64,000 nt of DNA from Tubulanus polymorphus. Its lineage: Eukaryota > Nemertea > Palaeonemertea > Tubulaniformes > Tubulanidae. The position numbers and the translations under genes were made by a program. The stretch lies in assembly GCF_964204645.1 (NCBI RefSeq), contig NC_134026.1, forward strand, positions 1,674,001-1,738,000, given 5' to 3'. Of the stretch, positions 41,401 to 55,000 are shown piece by piece. Each line of letters starts with the position of its first letter. The stretch's first letter is position 1. Below the pieces are notes generated by a model. It saw nothing but the letters and a program-made list of their open reading frames with translations. It did no database searches and was not told where the DNA came from.

Positions 41401-44400
41401 CGTGTTCCATTCCAAACTCTACATCTTCTATAAAACAGTTAAACAGAACGATCATTTGACGGATCAAATTCAAGTACATACACATGGCATTCAACATCAC
41501 TGTGAATTCGACATATACAACACTTGAATTCATGGGAAAGTTACCATTAGCAGCTGAATTAAACATTCTCACAAAAACCAGTCCCAGAGGAGAAGACTTC
41601 GGACACCACACCAAAAACTCAGCTTGAAGAATTATCTATAAAGAGGGGAATATACCTTGTGTTTCCTGTGAATTTGGTCGACCAGTAACAACTATCTCGT
41701 CATCTTCAGTTTCATCTATAGACATGTATATTTCAGCCGATTCACCGTTTATTCCCGGTTTTCGAGCTGTTTTCTGCGATTCATTTGTCGTTTCGTCACT
41801 GTTTTCACCATTCATTCCGTCGTACAAGTTCTCGGCCATCGCGTAATCAGTTCTCATCAACGGTACAGACATGGAATGTTGAAGCAATCGCACATTTTCC
41901 TGTTTTAACGGAAGATAGTTTTACTTAATGATTATCTAGATTCAGGGTACTGCTGCATAGTCATAGCTTAGACTTCAGACCGGTCTAAAACCAGTTCAAT
42001 TCAATAGCCAAGCAATTGAGTTAAGGTCAGTCTTACAATTAACACCACTTTCGGAACTAAGTCTCAACTTTGGGACCAACTGGCCCATGAGATTTACCTA
42101 ACCCATTACCCCTGGTATATATTTGTTAGATAGAAGCTCGGTACGGTTTTTAGAATCTCACATTCTCTGATTTAACAGTTTGCAGAGGACCGCATCTTCG
42201 TTTCTAATAATATGAATACTTACTGAACTGTCTAAACTCTTTGATCGAAGGTGTTTTGCATCCTTTTCTCCCTGTTCTTGTACATCGAATGATTCACTTC
42301 TCGTTAAACTGCTCGATCGTAACGGACGTTTCATCGCTAATCCACGCGGAGATTTACCTCGATTTGGAGGTGGATCTTTCGGTGGACGAGGCGGAGTGAT
42401 CGGTTTCAAAATCGCATCGCTCAAATTTGAGGATTCCTGAAAATAATATTCATTGAAGAATAATACAAACTTAATTACCACAGTATATCAGCACAGGGTT
42501 TCCAGTGGTAAGGCCTGGACAAAAAGAAGTATTAAGAAGTTTTTTTCGGTAATTTTAAACCCAAAAGGAAGGACATTCATAGATAACCTCAGGGCAGACT
42601 TTGACAGGAGCGCAAAGAATATTTAACATATAGGCCAAAGTCAGCGGACTTATGCTCTGCTAGTTGCAGGTGAAAAGAATTGTGGTAGCATGTGCTCCTT
42701 GCGCTCCCTTCTCCCCCGCTAAAACTACTCTACAACATTCAGCTTATAACTGACAATAACTACAGGAACAACAACAAATACAGTACTCTGACTATAGAGC
42801 GATGAGGAAATATTCAAAAATAGACAAACAAACACACACGGCAACATGCTGACAACTGAATGAACTTGTACCTCTAATCCCAGCTCAGACTCCAAATCCT
42901 GACTTAATGTCTGATAGCATGTAAATACAAATAACATTTTATAACAGAAGAAACGCTCGGTATCCATTCTAATTCAGCAAAATCAACTCACCCGAAATCC
43001 GAATCCTCCTTTCTCCGATTCAGGAGTTCTGCTTCCATCTCGAGCTCTTTGCCTTTGATGTGAAGCCAGTATTAACATACAGTAATGTAGCTGTCTTCCT
43101 CGCGCATATTCCCAACTAGTCGCGTTATATTTATCACGAGATTCTAATTCACCTACGCAACAAAAACAATTCAATGATAAATTCATCTGTCCCCTTAATT
43201 CAATCTGTTACATAGCCTTTCCTCAAAACTAAGGCAATTGCTAGCGATACATTTTGAAATGAAGGGGCCTCACCTCCTTTTTCGAGTAAAAAGTTACAGA
43301 CTTCGCCGTGGCCACCCATAGCTGATAGATGAAGCGGAGTCCGATCATGGTCATCTCTATCATTCACACAATCATTACCGGCAATTTCTACAATGACTTT
43401 ACAAGCCGGTAATGACCCTGAAAGATATTTAGACATAAATTTGTTATAGCGCTTTATATCCATAAAGATAATTAAACTTGTGCCATTCATTTCTAACATT
43501 TATAATAACAAGTACAGCAAGTAAAATCATCACTTGCAAAATCAAGGCAGGCTTATATCATCAACCAGGTTAAGACTATTTTGTTATCCTATAGCTCATA
43601 AACCAACTTCCTATTTGAAACCATCTTTAGGCTGAAAATTAACGAGAGTTCCAAAATTCCCTAAAATTGCCCAGACCCTTGACTGAAAATTCCCTGATTA
43701 AATCATGAAAACATGTGGGAAATTCGGATTAAAAGTCATTTTCTTGTATATTAAGGAACAAATGGACTGCAAATATTAACCGGATAAGACCAAAATCAGG
43801 ATTAAACGACTATTAAGCGCGTTTGATTGTCAGAGGCGACATGAATGAATGTAATTTACCGATTTCAGCGGCGAGAAGCATCACAGTTTTCCCGTCGTCA
43901 TCTTTTATCACAGCCGTTTCCTGAGTCAGTAATGTCCTCAAACATTCTAACGGTTCAGTACGTCGTACGGCCCAATGCATCCACGTACGACCGTTATTAT
44001 CGCGTTCAATCCCGTCCGCTTCGTCGATGTTCTGATTTTCAACGACGCTCAATTTCTCAAAGTGTTCGATATGATCTAAACGACACGCCCACATACACGG
44101 CGACAGACCATCTTTATCGCGGATGTTTACGTTCGCCCCATGAGCCGTTAACAGCTGAAATATAACGAAACATTTAAAATATAATTACCCACATTGAATA
44201 AATACCTTTTTGTTATTCTAGACTGAACACAGGATTATTATCATATTATAATTACAGACAGTGGCCTTTTTTCTCTTATAAATGTTAGTATTAACATGCA
44301 GTTTATGAGTGTTAAATCGGCTCTGCAATTTTGAATTCGCTTTACTGACAGAACACAGAGGATCACAGTGGAACCAGATCATCCATTTTTGGTATGGTGT

Positions 44401-46723
44401 TTTAAAATTTGAATTACACTATACTTATCATTTCAGAAATGTATATGATAATGAATTAAAATGTGATTATATATAATTCCCTCACCTGTAATGGACCAGT
44501 AGACGGAGTAACTACAGCCCAGTGAATTGGCGCTCGACCAAATGAATCTTGTAATGTGTGATCACAGTCGGTGTCTAATAGAAGTTTAATCGCGTCAGTG
44601 TTGCCTTCGTGGCATGCAATGTGCAGAGCTGAAGACCCATCTATAATTCATACAATTAGGCATCATTAATGATATGTAGACACAAATTGGCCAAAACTGA
44701 TGAAAAAAATTTGGACGAAAGATGTCATCATATTTATAGAGAATCATCACTAAGATCTCCTTACCGTGAGCTGTAGCATTGATATCTGCACCCATATCTA
44801 TCAAATACTTAGTAACATTGAGCTGTTGATGATGTATTGAGTACATTAAAGGTGTTCGTCCAATAGCGTCAATATCATTGATAACATGAACATCTAAAAA
44901 AACAACAGTTCATCAAAACAATTATTAGTCTATTTTCCTCCGTTCAAACTCTCTAAATGTTTGTCCATAAAAAGTTATTTCTAATAAATCTATAGACAGG
45001 CTGTCAAGTGGTCTTTTGAAAAAGATAAGGGACAGTAGGGATCAATTTTCTTTTTCTAAAGTAAGGATTTTAGATGACCAGACAGGGCATATAGTATGAG
45101 GAATTTACTCTCACAAATACTAGTACAGGAAAGGAATGCTCCAACATCCTCCCAGCCCAGGTATCAATATCAACATCAAAACGTTGCATTTCCACCAGGT
45201 ATTGGTATTGATATCAGGTGACAGTGCCAAAACCTTTCTGACATCTTATCGCACGTGGACAGATGATTTTAGAAAAAGTACAGAAAAATGCACCAAACAA
45301 TAAGTAGCAGTGGGGAAAACACTTTTTAGCAGAAAAAAGAATTAATCACCTATTTCAACTAACTCTTGTAACCAGGAAATATCGCCGTGTTTTGAAGCTT
45401 GAATTGAGTCTGGTAGACTCGGAGAATTCGAACTCTGATTACCGTCAAACGTCATCGAAATACTCATCGACACGCGAGGATTCTCTAGATTTATCCAACG
45501 CCATTGAAATTTATCGGGAGCGTCTTTAAACGGCGTCATCGGACTGAGTCCGCGCACCGACGAACGAAAAGTGTGATTTCCATTTTTTTCCTGAAGTCGA
45601 CCTTGTAGCAATCGATAATACTTTTGCATGTGTAACAGCGCTAAATTCAACGCGTCGCGAAGTTCGGCGCATTCAACATCTTCACTTAGTTTCAGCAGGA
45701 ATTCCTGCACATACGCAGCCGTCTTTTGGAAATCTAAGAATAAAACAAAAGTAATTCAAATAATCCAGCACCCTCACATTCCTTCATGGGTATCATTCAC
45801 AGATACAACCATCATTATAACAGACGCTATAGGGCCTATATATAGGAGAGAATAAGTTAATTGAGTAAATTTCTGAATGGAGAGTCAATTTTTATAAGTG
45901 AACCCCCGATATACCGCCCTTCCATTTAGGCCTACCGCTACCGCCAGGTTTTCTCAACGTACATCTCTAACAAATACATAGTAAAACACCCCCGATACAC
46001 CGCCATACTCTCTATAAACCGTTCAGCACCGATGTGGGCGGTATATCGGGGGTTGACTGTATATTACTTCATTTTACTTGATTCTAATTTTTAACGCATA
46101 TATTTCGTGTTTACTCGCTATGAAATTTGTATATAGTTGGTTTTGACCTTACTTATTCCCCACGTCACAGAGTGTACTATTCGACTAGGACACCTTTCTT
46201 TATTTCTAATGCTCTTCAATCAAAAGTAATTACATACATACAACTTTTGTTGTTGTTAGATCAGTGAGTCAGGAACACTTATACACATATAGCCTGGGCT
46301 ATCCTGACTGAATAGCATGGGTTCACTGACTGACTGACTGATCTAATCCACAATACCGCTCGGTCTAAGCTGTGAATCACAGACAGCCAACAATCAACAA
46401 GACTTAATTATAAACATCAGAGTATTTTTAACATATTGACTGTATTGAAACTTCTACTAAACAAAATCAAAATAATATCCACCATTTAATCAAACACGAA
46501 GAATTTTGTTGTTTGTCAATCCAAAAATTATAAAAATTAAAAAGTTTCACTTGATTAGATGGTTGCTTTCAGCTTTTTAAGGGGGGGGGTCCAAAGCTCA
46601 AGTTGATGTTCTTCATAATTTACGGAGCGGAGTTCCTAATTTTTGGCAGAGTGTCAGATTAGTTTCGGAATCAATCAATTTAATTGAATTTGCTCCGCAG
46701 TTACCTTTTCTTTTGACGGTCAT
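38302..46723 (-). CDS. Ankyrin-repeat scaffold protein with long proline-rich disordered tail
   Basis: Fifteen coding exons on the minus strand join in frame to 1097 residues: 46705-46723, 45350-45733, 44765-44893, 44486-44640, 43860-44154, 43274-43417, 42992-43152, 42872-42898, 42224-42436, 41656-41899, 41114-41427, 40452-40869, 39675-39966, 39018-39315 and 38302-38502. The 19-base first exon (MTVKRK) is inferred from phase and is the least certain. Residues about 15-60 are helical. Residues about 120-420 hold some seven ankyrin repeats (GRTPLMYSI, GSSALHIACHEGN, FGRAPIHWAV, DGLSPCMWACR, GRTWMHWAVRR, DRTPLHLSAMGGH). The rest is disordered, with PPRPPKDPPP, Pro/Ala-rich runs, SxxPP sites, a run of eight Lys and a Q10 tract near the C-terminus. 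It is likely a cytoplasmic scaffold with SH3-binding sites. The family name is not recognised. The transcript is divergent to the PP1 gene. Confidence 0.85.
38569..38719. mobile_element. Palindromic MITE, copy 1 (GGCCCAGTTG ends)
   Basis: This starts AGGCCCAGTTGACA and ends GCACAACTGGCCCC, so the termini are inverted. The interior is rich in TTAAGACTGGTCTTAA-type palindromes. It lies in the last intron of the ankyrin gene. Related copies are at 39361-39488 and about 41947-42086. Confidence 0.7.
39361..39488. mobile_element. Palindromic MITE, copy 2
   Basis: This begins GGCCAGTTACACAGTCATTT and ends near ATTGGGCCA. The interior has TTTAAGACCGATCTAAG and GACCAGTCTTAAG, matching copy 1. It lies in the intron between 39315 and 39675. 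Confidence 0.65.
41947..42086. mobile_element. Palindromic MITE, copy 3
   Basis: The interior has TTAGACTTCAGACCGGTCTAA and AAGGTCAGTCTTAC. The right end is CCAACTGGCCCAT, matching copy 1. The left end is degraded. It lies in the intron between 41899 and 42224. Confidence 0.55.
45896..46059. mobile_element. Pogo/Tigger-like MITE
   Basis: The left end reads AGTGAACCCCCGATATACCGCCC and the right end is the inverse GGGCGGTATATCGGGGGTTGACTG. The terminal CAGTCAACCCCCGATATA pattern, with TA next to the right end, is characteristic of pogo/Tigger-type DNA transposons. The element is about 164 bp with no coding capacity. It sits in intron 1 of the ankyrin gene. Confidence 0.75.
46256..46346. mobile_element. 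91-bp foldback hairpin element
   Basis: The outer arms TTAGATCAGTGAGTCAG (46256-46272) and CTGACTGACTGATCTAA (46330-46346) pair at 16 of 17 positions. An inner AGCCTGGGCT lies near the centre. It is in intron 1 of the ankyrin gene. Confidence 0.6.
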
Positions 46724-47298
46724 TGCGGAATCAATGCGTTCACACGATTAACAAAACATCAGCTCATACAGCTAATTAAAACCTGATTATATGTCCTGAA
46801 TACTGCGTACGAAAACTGCGATATACTAGGTAATTATCGACATTTTAGAGATTTAAAACGCTGATATTGAATCGATATAAACACTGGTCGCCATTTTGAC
46901 GCTTTTCTACAGCGGGTCAACACGGTACAAATAAGTGTGAAACGGCTTCCAAAACTAACGTTTAAACTACTTCGAGAGTTAGTGATCTCATTGAGATATA
47001 AACGAATTCATATCATATTCGGTTGTAAGCGAAATCTGCGGTGAAAATCTCTTGTCTTGAATAAAATGCGATATTATTTATGGTAACAACAAAAATAGTT
47101 CGCTGACAGGTGCTCGGTTCCGGTCGTATCGATATCTTCCTGAGCAACTAGGAGGAAAGTAGCGCCGGAGAATTCGCCATATTTGTTTACTGCCCGATCG
47201 CTGGAAAATTTTAGTCCATTTCATCGGCTATCATCTTAGTCAACGGACCAATTTCAACTAAAAAGATTTAACGAAACGCATCCATATTTATTTGAAGA
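46724..47298. promoter_or_regulatory. Bidirectional promoter region, ankyrin gene and PP1
   Basis: The ankyrin-gene start (46723, minus) and the PP1 ATG (47299, plus) are 575 bases apart head-to-head, so both promoters must share this interval if the first ankyrin exon is right. It is non-repetitive. The part near the PP1 start (47100-47240) is moderately GC/CpG-enriched. Confidence 0.55.
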
Positions 47299-50436
<3,138 letters not shown>

Positions 50437-52040
50437 AAATAGAATTCGACGTCAGTGTTCAAGTAGCAACATTTATATCGGGATCAGTGGATCTTTGGCT
50501 CGTATATAAAAACCAAAGACACCATTGTATATTTATGATAATAATCTGAAACCTGTCTCTATTGCTGTCTGAACGTCGCGATAGAGACAGGTTTTATTAC
50601 ACCCGTTTAGGTGCCGCCTGTCGTTGGACATTGAACAAACACGCGACAGCATCCAAAACAAAACTACCGTACTACTTTAAAAACATTGTGTACAAATTGT
50701 AAATGTGTTTTTTGATAGGCATTTTGATGTCTCGCACTTGGAATTGACTAGTGTTCAATGTAACGTGCGCGACTCCCCTTTAGGAAAGCGAGTAAAGTAT
50801 ATGTATATATAAATATATCTATTAGAGAAATCGGTGTAAAATTAGGCTCGAACTTCACGGAGATTTTGGTTCTGATTCCGCGCAGGGCAAATGTGTAAAC
50901 AAATATGGCAAAAAAAAATTGGAAAATGGCGGAAAAAGAATCGTAAATCATTCGCGAAACGCAACGGTTGCTATGAAAGTTGGGGATCGGAAGTTTTAAG
51001 ACCTTTAATATCTACGTCATTTCCTGATCTCGTCTGGAATTAATCTTAACCTCAGGAGACCTGTAAATCTTAACGAATAGCGAAACTGAGACAAATTCGG
51101 TCACATGCATGAATTGAGAAAGCGCGACGACTAAACGTCTCGTGTCATCGAATTGACATTAACGTTGACTAACTTGTAAATAAATGTAAAAAAAAATCTT
51201 ATGTACTCCATGGACGCTTGTATCAGTTGAAAAGATAAGTTTTTGTGATTGTTCTTCATTAGATTGTATTCGTCCAATATAAATCTCGATGTGACCAGAT
51301 ATTACGTTTTTTTCTGTACGATTAAATAGCAGATTGATTGATGTCGTGTAGCTGCAATTTTATTTTGACTTGGATCAACTAATGTTGTATACCATTCTCA
51401 ATGTATTGTATGTATAAATGATAAAATAAAAACTGATGTAGTTTTCATCGGTGTTCTTTGTTCTGTAATAATTAGTATCGTAGAACTCATGGTAGTTGAG
51501 GATTCTTCTGATGAGCACATTTCTTTCATCGAGAGAAGTTGATTCAGAGAAACACGCCCTCTATTAGTACGTCAGAATCAGTCGATGTACGTAACTGGTT
51601 GGGAACAGTGGCGAGTGAGAATCGGAAAGGACGAATCCGGGATTCGAACCCTACTACAATGAGACTCATATCTTCCCGCTAGTCGGTACTAGCAGCAATT
51701 ACCATATGTCAACATATACACGTGCGTGAAGTCTTCATCTGATAAAAAAACGTCTATAACGCCAGTTTGAAAGCTTACTGTGACGTGACTGGTGAACCTG
51801 AAGATTTTTCCTAACCAACCTACGTTTTTATTAGTTAACTAAAAGTAAGACTAACTGACTTGGCCAATCCTGCTTTCAAATTCAATCAATGACAATGTCG
51901 AATCATCTTTGACTGAATTTGCCTAGTGTTACATATTTTTAAGATATTGTCTATAACTCAAAGGGGACGCCTAATGAATTATTTCAATGACATTTATTTA
52001 GTTTGTTGTGCAAAAAAAGGAGAGAAATTGCATCACGAAG
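50437..52040. other. PP1 3' UTR and HEATR1 upstream region
   Basis: The first kilobase is the PP1 3' UTR, ending after AATAAA at 51425-51430 and holding the hairpin at 50549-50594. From about 51450 to 52040 is spacer and HEATR1 promoter, with no coding signal. A minus-strand tRNA-like B box (GGGTTCGAATCCC) lies near 51640 but no full cloverleaf is seen. Confidence 0.6.
50549..50594 (+). promoter_or_regulatory. Perfect 14-bp hairpin in PP1 3' UTR
   Basis: AAACCTGTCTCTAT (50549-50562) pairs perfectly with ATAGAGACAGGTTT (50581-50594) across an 18-base loop. It lies about 110 bases after the PP1 stop and is followed by TTATT. As RNA it would be a stable stem-loop, possibly a 3' UTR regulatory structure or a remnant of a small inverted-repeat element. 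Confidence 0.7.
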
Positions 52041-55000
52041 ATGACGACATCTTTAGCTCAGCAGCTCGCTCGTTTAGCTGTTCCTCACACCCAGGCATTG
52101 TTAGGGGAGGATAAACGAAAGGCTTCATTACTTTTTGAACCTAAAGAAGCGGCAAATATTGACAAAGAGACATTTTATGCCCTCGGTAAGTGGAGTGAGA
52201 ATTAAGTATTTATTGAAAGAAATATGAAGATTGTTTCATTGATTATGTTATGTTTTTTCACTAAGGTTTGAATGGATTGCAAGAACTTGAAAATATAGAT
52301 CGGGAATTCGAAGAGTTCAATGATGTATTATTCAGCGATGCATCACAGAATTTTGAGAGGAGCGTGCAGACGAAAGAAGTCAACAAAAAACTAGATGAAT
52401 CAATTTCGAAGTTTCTGATCAAGTTGTCGCCATACTTTTTGTTGCGCCCGGCTCACAAAGCTCTAGAATGGCTCATATACAGGTGAACATATTCATCTAT
52501 TTGAAAAAAACTACATTTACCACTATTCTTTTTGCTGTTGTTAGCTGAGCCCTAGTAAAATAAGTAACCTGGAGGTGATTTAGTTTTATAATCAGGTATT
52601 TTCACATCTGATTTTAAATGCTTACCACCAATGAATCAGATGATTGGGAGAGATCAGCTTTTTATTTATTTTTGAGAATACTGTTGATGATGTCTTCTAT
52701 AGGTATCATATTCACTGGTATAATGTAGATGAACTAATGCAGTGTATATTGCCGTATCATGAAGCTAATATATTTGTACGCGCTGTACAGCTTATCAAGC
52801 TTGAAGATCCAGCCAATAAATGGCATTGGTTACATCATATACAGGTCTGTTTGATATTACTGGATGGCTTTTACCTATATTTAATATCATATTGAATATG
52901 ATATGCAGGCTTTGTTTTTAATTACAGAAACCTGGCAGTCATCTTCCACGAATGACTGTCATTAATCATTGTCGGGCTGACTTGGGGTTTCTAACATTTG
53001 TGTGCGAAATGGTACCTAACTTCTTAAAGGTCAGTAATGTCCTAGATAGACATCCAGTTGTCAGTTGCACTACTAGATCTAGAATCTTGTGATTAAGCAT
53101 AGCTGTTTTATTCTTGTGAGCAGATTCATGGAAATGCTTCTAATAACAGTACGTCTCTGCGTGTTATAATGAGTTTCTACGCTACGACTGTAGTCGGTGC
53201 TCTGGAAAATGGTAACGTCAAAGAGGAAATGATTGCCAAGTTACTGCCGTATCTGACGCAAGGATTCAAATCGAAAAACATCGAGTATAAAGCATCGTCG
53301 TACATGATCATGTCGCAACTCGTTACGAAGGCAAAAATAAAAAAAGAATTCTTTGCGAATACTCTACCAGCGCTTTCAAAGGTGAGTCTAATATTTATTG
53401 AGAGAAAAGAATGAATTCTTAATTCTGTTTCATATAGAGATAAGCTATAATGATATGATTCTTTTAATTTTAGCATATTCCTTCAGTAATGATCAGTGAG
53501 GCTTTAACGTGTATATGTCTCATATATGAAACACAGACCATCGATGAAGTTCCTAAAAGGTAATTATAGTGAAACAAATAAACTTGTTGTAGTGGTTTTT
53601 ACAGACACTTGAATTGAATGCCTTTTATTTTACAGAACGTTTCGCCATATCTGTCGACTACCGGCAGTAGTGTCTACGATTCAAATGTTATCTTCGAAAT
53701 ACATCATATCGAAGTTTCTCGACAGGTTTCTGTCGCGACTAACTCGCGAAGGGATCAAAGATGCCGCTACGATGACTTGTAGCGAAGGAGGTGATGATAT
53801 GGAACAAGAATTTTCTCCGTATTCAGCTTTATTAGAAGGCATCCTGTCTGATGTACAGCTCACTTCTGATACCGCGCAACATGTTATCAAGTAAGTTCTA
53901 TTTTCAATGACGTTGTCTTTTGCACAATTATCAGATTTTCATCTTCTTGAAAATAATTCCCATTTAGAATTCTCCTGGATGAATTTATGTCGCAGAAAAA
54001 TGATGAACCAGCGGATATTGACAGCTTGAATAGAATTAAACAATTTATAGGAATTATGGAGAAAAGGTACAATATTTTATTGATCAGTCAAATCTTTACA
54101 ATCTATCCTGCAAAAAAGGCTTCATTCTGTTCATTTGTATGATATTTAATCCTTGGTTTACAGGTATCCACTGGACGTAGACGCGGTCATCGAAAAAACA
54201 ACAAAGCGTGGTTTATCACCTAATCAACAGTCGATCGTACAAGAGTTTATAACAGCGACAATGTCAGCAGCGAAACACTCCGTAATTCCGGACAGTGAGA
54301 CTAATCTCGTACTTGCTGCCAATCATCCGAAAGCTGAAATACGTAAACTAGCCATACAGCAACTTATAAAAATCGTCAACAACAATGAGGCAAGTAATCA
54401 TATAAATCTTTGAGAAAATTTCTGCTCTTCGTCGACTAACTAGAAGTTTTTCGTGCAATCTTTAGGAAGAAGATAAAGATTTTGTCGCGTCAATTTTCAT
54501 CGATAGATTGAATGATGATGATGCAGAAGTTGTGAAGGCAGTACTTCAAGATGTTCAGGTAAATATCAATAGTTATACGCAGGATTACCATGGCAGATGA
54601 TAAACTCAGATGAGGCAAATCAGGGAATTCCAGATTTATTTTCCCCTGTTGGGAAAATCAGGAAGTTCTGAATCAGAATATTTGGTATATTGTTGTTCTT
54701 GCCGGTGACAAATGAAGACACAAGAACCTCGAGAATATCATGATTTAATCAGGGAATTTTTGGTTGGGTAATATCGAGGAATTTTGTATTCCCTGATCTG
54801 TAAGAATCCTGTAAACTAGTACATCGATTCATTGGTCATTTTATATTCTAGGTATTGAAACAAGTAATAGAAGATCAGAAATTATATAGCTTGATTTCTA
54901 AACTGCTACTGAAATCATTCAACTTCCACTCAGATAAGAAGTAAGTTGCTTTACTAGCATTTTACTAGTAAAATATAAAGAACATAAGACAATTTATGAA

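Noticed and set aside
45898-46070. CRISPR-like repeated CCCCCGATA motifs
   Set aside because: The repeats are inverted transposon ends, not regularly spaced direct repeats; the genome is animal.
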